A DNA stretch of 64,000 nucleotides from an uncultured Acetatifactor sp. (GCA_947625255.1 CANQNT010000001.1:62001-126000); one strand, 5' to 3'; counted from the stretch's first letter, positions 42,059-51,683 are shown. Made by a program: numbers and translations. The notes: a model not told the origin generated them from the sequence alone.

Positions 42059-43816
42059 TTATTGCATAATGGGGAAACGGAAAGTGACCGTGGAACCCTC
42101 TCCCTCAGCACTTTCAACCTCCGTGCGGAAGGCTTCTCCATACAACAGGCTCATCCGGGTGGCGACGTTTTTAATTCCGATGTTTTTCTTCATGGGAGAA
42201 TCCATTTTCAAGTATTCCCGCAGTTTGCGTAGAGTTTCTTCCGACATACCGACGCCATTGTCCTTTACGGCGGCAATACAGTCGCTCCCTTCCTTTCGGC
42301 AAGTGATAAGGAGGGAGCTGTTTTCGTCCATTTTTTCCGCCAGACCGTGGAAAACCGCGTTTTCAATGACCGGTTGGATAAAGAGCTTGGGAACCTTGGC
42401 GGAGAGCACTTCTTCATCGATATCATAGGCCACATACAGTTTTTCCCCATATCGTTCTTTGAGAATATCCACATACATTTTGGTAAATTGCAGTTCCGTT
42501 TTCAGGCTCACCAGATCGGTGGATTCAAAGGCATAGCGCATCAGTCTGCTTAATTCCAGCGTCAGGTGCGGAATCCGATGGTCGTATCCCAGGGCCTCGC
42601 TTTCCTGGATGTGAATCATATTCAGTGTGTTAAATAAAAAGTGGGGGTTGATCTGTGACTGGAGCGCCAGAATTTTGGTCTGGTTCAGGACGTTCAAACG
42701 CAGACTCAGTTCCTGAGTAAGGTCCTGATTTTTTTGAATATAACTGGTGATCTGGTCAGCCAGATAGCCGATTTCCGCGTCGTTGTACAGCTCCGAAGAA
42801 AACGTTTCTTCCGGGTTCTGGATCAGCTGCAGCAGATTCTGGATAGGCTTTACCGAGCGCATACTGAGTAGAAAGGATAATAGGAAAACCGCGCAGAAAA
42901 GGGAACAGAACAGCGCTACAAAAAGGGCCCTGGTAAGAGAGAGCTGAGAAGCGTACTCCAGCAGATAGGTAACCGTTACATAGTACCAGGGATAGAGGGA
43001 GGAGGGAATCTGGGAGTAGGTATAGGGCTTTGAAGATTGATTGACCAATAAAGTAAAGGCCTCTTCCTGGGAAACAAAATGGGAGAGCTCCGGGATCAGG
43101 GATAGAGGCTCCGTCAATTCCCTTTGTCTGGAACGATAGAGAATTTCTTCCTCCGCCGAGATCAGGTAAATTTCCTGATAAGGGTCGCTTTGAATTTCTT
43201 CCAGCTGGGGCAGAAGCTCCAGGTTCAGATTGATCACAATGGCCGCGTGATATCCATTGACCAATAGAGGCTTCATAACGCACAGAACGAAAGGAAAGGA
43301 GTTATTTTTGGCGCGAAAGAAGATTTGAAACGCTTCTTCCGTTTCGTCAAGCATGTCGAGCCAGTTGGTGTCTGTAAAATGGGATGCGGAAGTTCTTTCC
43401 GTCGTGGTCAATATGACATCGGAGTATTCGGAATACAGATAAATGGAGTCGATATAAGGGAAACCATTGACATAAGATTTCAGAATTTCCTGGATGGTGC
43501 TATAGAAGCTGCTGTCATATATGGATTCCGGGTTGCGATAAGAGAAAAGGGCGTTCACCATGGCGTTGGTATCCAGCGTGGCGGCGATGTAGCGCATATC
43601 CCGCAGTTGGTTGTCCACAGCCTGTGAGGTTTCCTCCAACTGGTACTGGCTGGAAGCTGTGGATTCCTTTTCCAGAATACTGCGTGATTGTGAGAAAATC
43701 ACCAGGGAAAAAACGGAAAACAAAATGCTTTGGATGACCATCAGGCAGATAAAGTTTTTCAGAAAAATCTTGCTCTTTAACAGTCTTTTTGTCAGGGCGG
43801 ACAGATTAGTCTTCAT
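42059..43816 (-). CDS. yesM: YesM-type sensor histidine kinase
   Basis: A 585-residue kinase of the LytS/YesM class. Membrane segments at about 20-42 and 297-319 enclose an extracellular sensor domain of about 250 residues (dCache-like). A short HAMP region follows, then the His_kinase domain with QSQINPHFLFNTLNM, phospho-acceptor H392. The ATPase has FIQPVIENAVFHGLAE and KDNGVGMSEETLRKL. The start overlaps the response regulator stop by 11 bases, so both are co-translated. It is expected to sense an extracellular sugar or a loaded binding protein and phosphorylate the AraC-type regulator. Confidence 0.93.
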   Translation of the reverse strand: MKTNLSALTKRLLKSKIFLKNFICLMVIQSILFSVFSLVIFSQSRSILEKESTASSQYQLEETSQAVDNQLRDMRYIAATLDTNAMVNALFSYRNPESIYDSSFYSTIQEILKSYVNGFPYIDSIYLYSEYSDVILTTTERTSASHFTDTNWLDMLDETEEAFQIFFRAKNNSFPFVLCVMKPLLVNGYHAAIVINLNLELLPQLEEIQSDPYQEIYLISAEEEILYRSRQRELTEPLSLIPELSHFVSQEEAFTLLVNQSSKPYTYSQIPSSLYPWYYVTVTYLLEYASQLSLTRALFVALFCSLFCAVFLLSFLLSMRSVKPIQNLLQLIQNPEETFSSELYNDAEIGYLADQITSYIQKNQDLTQELSLRLNVLNQTKILALQSQINPHFLFNTLNMIHIQESEALGYDHRIPHLTLELSRLMRYAFESTDLVSLKTELQFTKMYVDILKERYGEKLYVAYDIDEEVLSAKVPKLFIQPVIENAVFHGLAEKMDENSSLLITCRKEGSDCIAAVKDNGVGMSEETLRKLREYLKMDSPMKKNIGIKNVATRMSLLYGEAFRTEVESAEGEGSTVTFRFPIMQ

Positions 43817-45014
43817 CCGGATCGCGCTCCTCCATTTTCAGAATTTGTCTTCGGTAATCCGTGGGATTATAGCCGCTGTATTGTCGGAAATTAATAAAGA
43901 AGCGATTGCGGCTTTGATAGCCCACTTTTTTCGCGATGTCTCCTACTTTCATGTGGCTTTTCAGCAGTTCCGCGGCTTTTTGCATACGAATGGTGGTCAG
44001 GTAGTCAATAAAGTTCAGACCGGTCTTTTGTTTGAAAAAACGGCTGAAATAAGCGGAGGAAAGGAAAACCGCGTCCGCCACGTCCTCTCTGGTCAGATCT
44101 TCGGCATAGTGGGACTGAATATAGGACATGGCTTTTTGGATAATGATATCATCATTGGAAGGCGGTTCTCCGGAATGGAGCGCGGCGGCTTCCTTTTTCC
44201 CGGGAAAGTTTCCCAACTCCAGAATGTCCGAAAAGCTGGTTTGAATTTGGATGGAGCAGCCAAAATGCAGGACATGATACATCACGCTTTCCAGCATCTG
44301 GGGTGAAAAAGAAGGGATTTCTTCCCTGGAAAGAATGACAAAATGATATTGCATGCCAGACCGGAACAGATGATAGATCTGGTTCCCCGTGAGCGCCATA
44401 CGCAGCCCGTTTAGGAGCGCCACCGCCAGCTTTTCCCGTTCATATTTCCACTGTGCCAGCGTTTCCTCTTTGTCCAGGGTGACAATCAAAATGCAGCCCT
44501 TGTAATCAGAGGGGGAACCGGTCAGGGACAAAGCGGAAAAGCGTTGTTCCGCCTCCTCCTTCTGACCGAGAGTTCCGCCCAGCAGATCGGTGAAAAATAA
44601 CTGAATATCCTCTTCCTGGTAATCGCTTTCCGCTTGAAGGGTATCGAGACGCTTTTGAATTTGTCCAAGTTCATGGCTCAGCTCGGCAAAATCCAGGGGC
44701 TTCAGCAAATAGGAGGAAACGCCGTAGCTGATGGCTCGTTTTGCATACTCAAACTCACTATAGCCGCTGATGATCATCAGAAAAATACCCGGATACCGCT
44801 CTGAAACGCACTTGGCCAACTCCAGACCGTCCATTCCGGGCATACGGATATCGGTGATGATGACATTGACCATATGATCCTGAAGATAGTTCAAAACATC
44901 GGTACCGTTGGAAAACACGCCGGCAACGGTCAGTTCAGGGTGTTTTTTCTGGATATAACCGCTGATCGCCATTCTGGTAATGGCCTCGTCATCCGCTATA
45001 ATAAGGGAATACAT
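43806..45014 (-). CDS. yesN: YesN-type AraC-family response regulator
   Basis: A 402-residue regulator with an N-terminal receiver (residues 1-120; phospho-acceptor D55 in VNVIITDIRMPGMDG) and a C-terminal AraC/XylS double helix-turn-helix (about 300-395: DVADAVFLSSAYFSRFFKQK, then VGDIAKKVGYQSRNRFFINF). The middle part is the usual variable linker. AGGAGG fixes the ATG at 45014; the frame is open further upstream. It is transcribed first, before the kinase, and diverges from the ABC operon. It is the best candidate to bind the 20-bp-phased repeats upstream of 27602, 39818 and 45235. Confidence 0.93.
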   Translation of the reverse strand: MYSLIIADDEAITRMAISGYIQKKHPELTVAGVFSNGTDVLNYLQDHMVNVIITDIRMPGMDGLELAKCVSERYPGIFLMIISGYSEFEYAKRAISYGVSSYLLKPLDFAELSHELGQIQKRLDTLQAESDYQEEDIQLFFTDLLGGTLGQKEEAEQRFSALSLTGSPSDYKGCILIVTLDKEETLAQWKYEREKLAVALLNGLRMALTGNQIYHLFRSGMQYHFVILSREEIPSFSPQMLESVMYHVLHFGCSIQIQTSFSDILELGNFPGKKEAAALHSGEPPSNDDIIIQKAMSYIQSHYAEDLTREDVADAVFLSSAYFSRFFKQKTGLNFIDYLTTIRMQKAAELLKSHMKVGDIAKKVGYQSRNRFFINFRQYSGYNPTDYRRQILKMEERDPDED

Positions 45015-45150
45015 ACGGGATTCCTCCTTTTTGAGATGGTTGATTGTATTAAGTTTACTATAAGCCGGAAAGTTTTGCAATCGGGCTGGGCATAAAGCGT
45101 TACTGATCGCATAAAAGGGTACAAACGCCGCTCGGACGCGGTTTTTAAAA

Positions 45151-45212
45151 TACAAAACGATACGGAAAGTCATAAAACGTCACTGGATGAAAATATGCCT
45201 CCTCGTTATACT
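45151..45212 (+). promoter_or_regulatory. direct-repeat operator and promoter of the sugar ABC operon
   Basis: Two units, ACAAAACGATACGGAAAG (from 45152) and ATAAAACGTCACTGGATG (from 45172), phased by 20 bases. TATACT at 45207-45212 is the -10, 21 bases after ACTGG, the same spacing as at 39703-39765. The -35 position is covered by the second unit, the geometry of an AraC-type activator site. Confidence 0.75.
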
Positions 45213-45234
45213 ATAACCACAAGGAGATGAGAAT

Positions 45235-46164
45235 ATGAAACCCACGAAAACAAATGCTTACAGCATGGTCAGACGCAGGGAGAACTTTCATTTGAATTTA
45301 ATGGTTCTTCCGGGCGCGGTATTATTCCTGATTTTTAATTATCTTCCGATGCTGGGAATTGTGATCGCGTTTAAGGATTATAACCCCAATCTGGGAATTC
45401 TGGGGAGTAAATGGAACGGGTTCGAGAATTTTGAGTTCTTTTTTACCTCCCAGGAAGCGGTAAGGGTCATCGGCAACACCGTTATGTACAGCCTGATTTT
45501 CCTGTTGGTGGATCTGGTCGCCGGGGTGGGGCTGGCGCTGATGTTCTATAACCTGCGATCGAAGAAAGCGCTGAAGTTTTATAATACCGTGGTGATTCTG
45601 CCTCGTTTCCTGTCGGCGGTCATTATCGCATTTATCGTCTATATCATACTAAATCCCTCTTACGGAGTCGCCAACCACATTTTAGCCTTGTTTGGAATTC
45701 CCAAGGTGCAGTGGTACATGAAGGCCTCTTACTGGCCGGCTATCCTGACCATCACCCATGTTTGGCAGACCGTTGGTATGAACAGCATCATTTATTACGC
45801 GTCTCTGATGGGGCTGGATGAGGAATTGATCGAGGCGGCGGCCCTGGATGGCGCCAACAAGTGGCAGCAGACGATTTATGTGGTGATCCCGCATCTGATT
45901 CCGGTCATGGTGATCACTACCATTCTTGCCATCGGGCACTTGTTTTCCGGAGACTTCGGATTGTTCTATCAGGTACCCAAGGATGTGGGAATCTTGTACT
46001 CCACCACGGATATCATCAATACCTATACATTCCGGGCACTTCGAAACGGCGCTTTGGAGAAATCAACCGCAGTTGGGCTGTTCCAGTCCCTGACCGGTCT
46101 GGTCCTGGTGCTGGGTACGAATTGGATCGTACGCAGGATCAGCCCGGAAAACAGCTTATTCTGA
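45235..46164 (+). CDS. LplB-type sugar ABC transporter permease
   Basis: A 309-residue inner-membrane permease, MalF-like (LplB/YteP group). Six membrane segments; the EAA loop that contacts the ATPase reads GMNSIIYYASLMGLDEELIE, then AAALDGANKWQQ. The N-terminal segment MVLPGAVLFLIFNYLPMLG is typical. First gene of the importer operon, under the direct-repeat promoter; AGGAGATGAG precedes the ATG. It pairs with the next permease. No ATPase gene is present, so a shared MsmX-type ATPase elsewhere is expected. Confidence 0.93.
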   Translation: MKPTKTNAYSMVRRRENFHLNLMVLPGAVLFLIFNYLPMLGIVIAFKDYNPNLGILGSKWNGFENFEFFFTSQEAVRVIGNTVMYSLIFLLVDLVAGVGLALMFYNLRSKKALKFYNTVVILPRFLSAVIIAFIVYIILNPSYGVANHILALFGIPKVQWYMKASYWPAILTITHVWQTVGMNSIIYYASLMGLDEELIEAAALDGANKWQQTIYVVIPHLIPVMVITTILAIGHLFSGDFGLFYQVPKDVGILYSTTDIINTYTFRALRNGALEKSTAVGLFQSLTGLVLVLGTNWIVRRISPENSLF

Positions 46165-46178
46165 GGAGGTGTCGAGCG

Positions 46179-47060
46179 GTGAAAAAGCATAAAATCCAGA
46201 TGGGCCAGGTGGTGTTACATAGTTTGTTTCTGATCATGGTGGTCCTTTATATCGTCCCTTTCCTCATGGTGGTTTCCATTTCCTTTTCCAATGAGACCTC
46301 TCTGGTACGGGATGGCTACCACCTGATCCCCAAGGTGTTTTCCCTGGAGGCGTATCGGCTGGTCTTCAGTGATCCGACCCAGGTGTTGAATTCCTATCGG
46401 ACCACGATTCTCTTCACGGCCATTTCCACCTTTTTGGCAGTGCTGATCATGGGAATCATGGCCTACCCCTTGTCCAGGCCCAATTACCGACTGAAAGGTC
46501 CCGTGTCCTTTATGGTGCTGTTCACCATGCTGTTCAGCGGCGGCATGGTTCCCTCTTACCTGTTGATCGTGAAGTACCTGCACCTTAACAATACCATATG
46601 GGTTTACATTCTGCCGGGACTGGTTTCCGCCTATAATCTGATCATCATCAGGACAAATTATAAAAGCCTGCCGGCAGAATTGATCGAGGCGGCCAAGATC
46701 GATGGGGCCGGAGAGTTGTACATTTGCTTTAAAATCGTGATGCCGTTGTGCAAACCGGTTTTGGCCAGTATCGGATTCTTGTTTCTGGTCAATAAATGGA
46801 ACGACTGGAACACCTCTCTGCTTTATATTACCAAGCCGGAATTGTATTCCCTGCAATATCTGCTTCAGAGAATTTTGAATGAAGCGGAGTATCTGAAGCA
46901 GTTGGCGGAGACCGGAGAACTGATGGGCAATGAAGTGTTTCCTTCCGAAAGCTTCCGCTATGCCATGGCGATGGTGGCGGCCGGACCGGTGTTGTGCGTA
47001 TTCCCGTTTTTCCAGAAGTATTTTGCCAAGGGCATGACTTTGGGGGGAGTGAAAGGCTGA
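46179..47060 (+). CDS. YtcP-type sugar ABC transporter permease
   Basis: A 293-residue MalG-like permease (YtcP group). Six membrane segments; GYHLIPKVFSLEAYRLVF after the first one is characteristic, and the EAA loop reads SLPAELIEAAKIDGAGE. It starts at GTG 46179 after GAGGAGG; the frame is open far upstream inside the previous gene but without initiation signals. Ends with AKGMTLGGVKG, the normal C-terminus of the family. Confidence 0.93.
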   Translation: MKKHKIQMGQVVLHSLFLIMVVLYIVPFLMVVSISFSNETSLVRDGYHLIPKVFSLEAYRLVFSDPTQVLNSYRTTILFTAISTFLAVLIMGIMAYPLSRPNYRLKGPVSFMVLFTMLFSGGMVPSYLLIVKYLHLNNTIWVYILPGLVSAYNLIIIRTNYKSLPAELIEAAKIDGAGELYICFKIVMPLCKPVLASIGFLFLVNKWNDWNTSLLYITKPELYSLQYLLQRILNEAEYLKQLAETGELMGNEVFPSESFRYAMAMVAAGPVLCVFPFFQKYFAKGMTLGGVKG

Positions 47061-47126
47061 CGACAGACTCCCTGAAAGAGACTCATAAGAGTAAAATTCA
47101 CATATTAAAAGAAAAGGAGAAGAAAC

Positions 47127-48752
47127 ATGAAAAGAATGAAAAAATGGATGGCATTAGGACTGTCTCTGACAATGCTGGCAGGACTGACTGCCTGCGGCGG
47201 AAATACGGAAAGCTCCACTTCCCCGGAATCCTCCTCCGCGGATCAGACACAAGCCCAACAACCAAGCAGCCAGCCGGAGAGTACGCAGCAGGCTGCGGAT
47301 GATGAGCCGGTTACTCTGGAGTGGTGGTATCGCGGCAACGGGATGCAGAAGGATACGGAAATGGTGGAGGAAGCGTTCAATGAACTGCTGAAAACCTATC
47401 CCGGCATGGAAAATGTTACGGTCAACCTGAATTGTTACACCAATTCTGACTATAAGAACGCCGTGATATTGGCACAATCCGCTGATCAGCAGATCGACAT
47501 ACTGAACACGGTAATGCTGAACTTTGCTGAAGAAGTGGAAAAGGGCACGTTCCTGCCGCTGGATGATTATCTGAGCCAGAACAGCGCTTTAAAGGACGAA
47601 CTTCCTGAATGGCTGTGGGAGCTGGGCGCCATCGATGGCACTACCTATATTGTCCCGAATTACCAGAGAGCCGCGAACATGATGTACTTCATTACGCCGA
47701 AAGAGTATATGGACAAGTATGGTGATATCGATGCCATGAGAACCGCGTTCCAGAAGAAGGACAGAGACATTGAAGAAATCGCCGAGATTCTGGAGAACTA
47801 TTGTGCGGCCGTCCAGGCGGGAGAGGGACCTGCCAAGTATATGCCCGGTCTCGGAACCCTTTATACCTCCCAGTATGGCTTTACTGATCGGTACGATGTG
47901 TTGAACGGTCAGTTTATCAAATCCGTAGGCAGTGACAAGGTGGAACATCTGCTGATGACGGATGATGCGGTCAGGGCTTATGAGATTTCCGCGGACTGGT
48001 ATCAAAAGGGGTATATCCATCCCGATATTTTAACCATCACGGCCAAGGATTTTGAAGGCGCCAATATGATGAACGATGTATCCTATATTTTCTGCATGAA
48101 CAATCAGGCAGGGGATGAGGAGACCATTTCCAGGTATTACAGCGAAACATATGGTTTTGATGTTTACGCAATTCCTATTTTCACGGAATATTACATTACC
48201 AATACCTGGGCCGCAGGCGGCAACGGCATTACTGCCAAGTGCGAGCATCCGGACAAGGCGCTGCGTCTTATCGAACTGATGACCACGGAAGAAGGCAAAG
48301 ATCTCTACAATATGATGGTATACGGCCTGGAAGGCGTCCATTACGAGAAGATTGACGATACGCATATCAAAACCTTGGAATATGACGGTACGCAGGGCAG
48401 CGTGGACACCTCCTATGCGGGAATTAAGTGGATTATCGGAAACACATTCCATGCTTATCTGAACCAGGGCTGTAAGGACGGCGAGAACGAACTGGCATTG
48501 GAAATCAACGAGAGCCCGAACAATGTCGTTTCCGATCTGATGGGCTTTTCCGCAAAGGTGGAAAACGTGGCGACCCAGATCGAGCAGACCACGGCTGTTA
48601 CGTCGGAATATTCCTCCGCACTGCAGTCCGGCGCCATGGGAGCTGATTGGAAGGCTTTCTATGACGAATATGTGACCAAGATGCAGAACGCGGGTGTAGA
48701 TAAGATTCTGACCGAGCTGCAGTCCCAGGTGGACGCGTTTAAGGCCAACTGA
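47127..48752 (+). CDS. sugar-binding lipoprotein of the ABC importer
   Basis: A 541-residue extracellular solute-binding protein. A signal peptide with lipobox LAGLTAC (Cys near 23) is followed by a Ser/Gln/Thr-rich linker (about 26-58) and a family 1 binding fold (EPVTLEWWYRGNGMQKD). The C-terminal part resembles the DUF3502 domain of LipO-like oligosaccharide-binding proteins. GAAAAGGAGAAG precedes the start. It is last of the three transporter genes, and hairpins behind it may raise its level relative to the enzymes downstream. The ligand is probably an oligosaccharide from a pectin-like polymer, an inference from neighbours. Confidence 0.9.
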   Translation: MKRMKKWMALGLSLTMLAGLTACGGNTESSTSPESSSADQTQAQQPSSQPESTQQAADDEPVTLEWWYRGNGMQKDTEMVEEAFNELLKTYPGMENVTVNLNCYTNSDYKNAVILAQSADQQIDILNTVMLNFAEEVEKGTFLPLDDYLSQNSALKDELPEWLWELGAIDGTTYIVPNYQRAANMMYFITPKEYMDKYGDIDAMRTAFQKKDRDIEEIAEILENYCAAVQAGEGPAKYMPGLGTLYTSQYGFTDRYDVLNGQFIKSVGSDKVEHLLMTDDAVRAYEISADWYQKGYIHPDILTITAKDFEGANMMNDVSYIFCMNNQAGDEETISRYYSETYGFDVYAIPIFTEYYITNTWAAGGNGITAKCEHPDKALRLIELMTTEEGKDLYNMMVYGLEGVHYEKIDDTHIKTLEYDGTQGSVDTSYAGIKWIIGNTFHAYLNQGCKDGENELALEINESPNNVVSDLMGFSAKVENVATQIEQTTAVTSEYSSALQSGAMGADWKAFYDEYVTKMQNAGVDKILTELQSQVDAFKAN

Positions 48753-48782
48753 TGGATCTTCATTATTTATACAAAATGAATG

Positions 48783-48843
48783 CAGCGCTTTATGCGCTGT
48801 CCTGTGCAAACACGGAGGCTGCCGCAGATGCGTGGCAGCCTCC
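48783..48843 (+). terminator. intercistronic hairpins after the binding protein gene
   Basis: CAGCGC/GCGCTG (48783-48799) is followed by a 10-bp stem GGAGGCTGCC (48814-48823) with GGCAGCCTCC (48834-48843), then CTTTG. The weak T-run suggests partial termination or mRNA stabilisation, as is common after binding protein genes. The ribosome site of the next gene follows at 48851. Confidence 0.6.
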
Positions 48844-48863
48844 CTTTGATAAGGAGGGAAAGA

Positions 48864-51683
48864 ATGGAAAGGACAGAGCTGATACGGCAATGTATGGAAC
48901 CGCTGAAAAATGCTTTTGACGAAAAAGAAAGCATGATCGTGGAGGATTTTAAGCATTGGGCGGGAGGATATCACACCAGGAGGACGGGCAGGACCCATGT
49001 GGTCCGCAGCACGGCCGATTATGCGGCGGCGGTTTTGATTTTGGAAATTTCCGAGCAATATCCCCAGGCTTTTCGGGCGCTGGAGAAAATTTGCCTGCTC
49101 CAGGATACCAGGGAAGAAAGCCGGACCTTTGGATTGTGGCCCTATTATCTTGAGGAAGACCTCGGTCAGATGCTGGCTCCCGACTATAACTGGTCGGACT
49201 TTATCGGAAAGGATCTGATTGGGGTCTGCCTTTTGCGGGGGGAGCTTCTTCCGACAAAGCTTCGGGAAAAGCTTTTCCGTGCGATCCGCAGCGCCATGCA
49301 GTGCAGTATCCGCAGGAATGTGGCGGCCGATTATACCAATATCAGCATTATGGGGAGTATGACTCTGATTTCCGCGGGGGAGCTTCTGCGGGATGAGAAA
49401 TTGTTTGGGATAGGAAAGAAACGTCTGAAAAAGCTGTCCGAGTATACCAAGTATAACGGATCATTCAGCGAATATAACAGTTCTGCTTATTTGCTGGTGG
49501 CCATGAACGAGATTATGCGGATGCTGGTCTTTTTCCGGGATGAGGAATGCCGCAAAATGGCGGAGGAGCTGAACGATACGCTTTGGGAAATGCTGTCCAC
49601 CCATTATAACCTTGCTCTGGGACAGTTGACACCGCCTCAGGCCAGGGCATACCGAAATTTGGAGAACGGATCGTTGGCCTGGGCGATCTGGCAGGGAACG
49701 GGAGGCAGGTTCGGAAAAGACGCGACGGAAGAAATGGTGAAGAATGGGGCCGTTTCCTTGGAATCCCTGTGCTTCCCGCCCAAATGTCCTGAGAAAATGT
49801 TGCCCTATTTTGAAGAAAAAACCAGGTTCCTGCAAAAGACCTATTATCGGAAAAACCAGATCCGCTCCATAGGGGAGGATGTGACGATCATCCGGGAGCT
49901 GGACAGCCCGGACCTGACGGCCTTTTCCTATCAGGAGGAATATTTTTCCATGGGTGCTTTTTCCTTTTGCGACACCTGGAATCAGAGGCGGAATTGCATG
50001 GTACTCTGGGACCGTCTGCACCCCAAATATTTTCGGCTGCGCTGCGTCAATGGGGACTATGATTTTTGTTCCGGTGTCGTGTGGGCTGTCCAGGACCATC
50101 AAAGAATTCTGGGACATTTGGGACTGGTCACGGACAGAGGAAGCTTTCATTATATTCTGGATCGAGAGAAAACCGGACGGTATCAAACGGATGCCCTTTA
50201 TTTCGTATTCGAGCTGGGAGGAGACACCGGGGATCTGAAGATTCAGCGGCAGGGAGATTCCTTTGTTATTCAGGACGGTTCCATGCGGATCGTGCTTCAG
50301 ATTGCCCAATGGATTTTTGACGGTCAAGAGAGGGAGGCGGAACTCTCCGCAGATGGAAAATCCGTGCTTTTGCCCGGCTATCATGGCGAGTCGAAATGGC
50401 TGGACACTACAAGACTGGGGGATACGGCAGGCGTCTTTACCTTGACGGCGGAATATGAAAAGCCGGAAGTCGGAGCGCCGGAAACCTCAGCGCCGGAAAC
50501 CTCAGAGGAGGCGGTGGCTGTCAGAAAGCTGTCCGGAGGAAAGCTGTCCAGCCATTGGAGAGGGCTTGGGGTGGAATCCTGGCGCTGTGCGGTTCCCTAC
50601 AGACGGGCCTTGGGTCTGGACGCGCCTGACAGGGTTGAAATGGAGAAAAAGCTGCAGGCCATTCTGGACCGGATGAAGCGGTTGGAAACGGACGGAAGTG
50701 TCAGGGAGAGCTGCCCCATCAGCATCATTTCCATGGATGCCTGGGAGTGGCCGCAAGGGGTGGCGCTGTTCGCCATGTATCAGTATTACCGGGAGAGCGG
50801 AGATGTAAGTATTCTGGAATACTTAAAGGAATGGTATGCAAAACAGATTTCCCGCGGCCTTCCGGAGCAGAATATCAATACGACTTGTCCCATGCTGACT
50901 TTGGCGTGTCTGTATGAGGAAACGGGAGATACTGCTTATCTTCCGGTGCTGGAGCAGTGGGGCAGAGGTGTGATGGAGGAATTGCCAAGAACCCCTGAGG
51001 GAGGTCTGCAGCATATTGTGAGCGGGGTCCGCAACGATGGACAGTTATGGGACGACACACTGTATATGACGGTCCTTTTCCTGGCAAAGCTGGGTCAGGT
51101 GTTGAAGCGGGATGATTATATTCAGGAAAGCATCCGGCAGTTCATGATTCATTTAAAATACCTGACGGACAGTTTTACGGGACTCTTTTTCCATGGCTGG
51201 AGTTTTCGGGGGAGACATCACTTTGCCGACGCTCTCTGGGGACGGGGAAATGCCTGGTATACCGCGGGGCTGGTGGATTATCTGGAATTTCTGGAGGGCA
51301 ACGATGGGATTCGCAAGGTTTTAATCGGCGCGCTGCAAACCCAGGTGGAGGCGTTGGAAGGGCTGCAGGATGAAAGCGGTCTTTGGCACACTCTTTTAAA
51401 TGATTCCGATTCTTATCTGGAAACCTCCGCATCCTGCGCATTTGCCTATGGGATCCTGAAAGCGGTGAGACTGGGCTATCTTCCCGCCAGATTCGTCCTG
51501 GTGGGAGAAAAGGCGTTAAAGGGAGTTCTTGCCAAAATCAGGGAGGACGGAACCGTGGAGGGGGTGTCTTACGGTACTCCGGTTTTCCAGACCCTGCAGG
51601 AATATCGGGAGGTTCCGATCTGTCCTATGCCATACGGCCAGTCCATGGCCTTGATGCTTTTGGTGGAAGCACTGAAAGCGTAG
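48864..51683 (+). CDS. toroid/beta-sandwich lyase-like domain fused to GH105 hydrolase
   Basis: A 939-residue protein without signal peptide. Residues 1-300 are helical (GRTHVVRSTADYAAAVLILE, SDFIGKDLIGVCLL, DYTNISIMGSMTLISAGE) and look like the alpha/alpha toroid of polysaccharide lyases or heparinase II-like proteins. About 300-530 is beta-rich. A Pro/Glu/Thr linker near 535-550 contains an 18-base tandem repeat. About 590-939 is GH105 (unsaturated glucuronyl/rhamnogalacturonyl hydrolase): DAWEWPQGVALFAMYQYY, QLWDDTLYMTVLFLAKLG with the catalytic Asp, and GRGNAWYTAGLVDYL. The start at 48864 follows AAGGAGGG. A lyase followed by the enzyme that removes the 4,5-unsaturated sugar would be logical; the lyase role is inference. 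Confidence 0.82.
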   Translation: MERTELIRQCMEPLKNAFDEKESMIVEDFKHWAGGYHTRRTGRTHVVRSTADYAAAVLILEISEQYPQAFRALEKICLLQDTREESRTFGLWPYYLEEDLGQMLAPDYNWSDFIGKDLIGVCLLRGELLPTKLREKLFRAIRSAMQCSIRRNVAADYTNISIMGSMTLISAGELLRDEKLFGIGKKRLKKLSEYTKYNGSFSEYNSSAYLLVAMNEIMRMLVFFRDEECRKMAEELNDTLWEMLSTHYNLALGQLTPPQARAYRNLENGSLAWAIWQGTGGRFGKDATEEMVKNGAVSLESLCFPPKCPEKMLPYFEEKTRFLQKTYYRKNQIRSIGEDVTIIRELDSPDLTAFSYQEEYFSMGAFSFCDTWNQRRNCMVLWDRLHPKYFRLRCVNGDYDFCSGVVWAVQDHQRILGHLGLVTDRGSFHYILDREKTGRYQTDALYFVFELGGDTGDLKIQRQGDSFVIQDGSMRIVLQIAQWIFDGQEREAELSADGKSVLLPGYHGESKWLDTTRLGDTAGVFTLTAEYEKPEVGAPETSAPETSEEAVAVRKLSGGKLSSHWRGLGVESWRCAVPYRRALGLDAPDRVEMEKKLQAILDRMKRLETDGSVRESCPISIISMDAWEWPQGVALFAMYQYYRESGDVSILEYLKEWYAKQISRGLPEQNINTTCPMLTLACLYEETGDTAYLPVLEQWGRGVMEELPRTPEGGLQHIVSGVRNDGQLWDDTLYMTVLFLAKLGQVLKRDDYIQESIRQFMIHLKYLTDSFTGLFFHGWSFRGRHHFADALWGRGNAWYTAGLVDYLEFLEGNDGIRKVLIGALQTQVEALEGLQDESGLWHTLLNDSDSYLETSASCAFAYGILKAVRLGYLPARFVLVGEKALKGVLAKIREDGTVEGVSYGTPVFQTLQEYREVPICPMPYGQSMALMLLVEALKA

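Noticed and set aside
45861..46178. N-terminal extension of the second permease by 106 residues
   Set aside because: It lies wholly inside the first permease gene in another frame; GTG 46179 has a strong ribosome site and gives the normal N-terminus.
48780..48863. Upstream extension of the GH105 fusion protein to 48780
   Set aside because: The extension reads through two intercistronic hairpins; AAGGAGGG clearly directs initiation at 48864.
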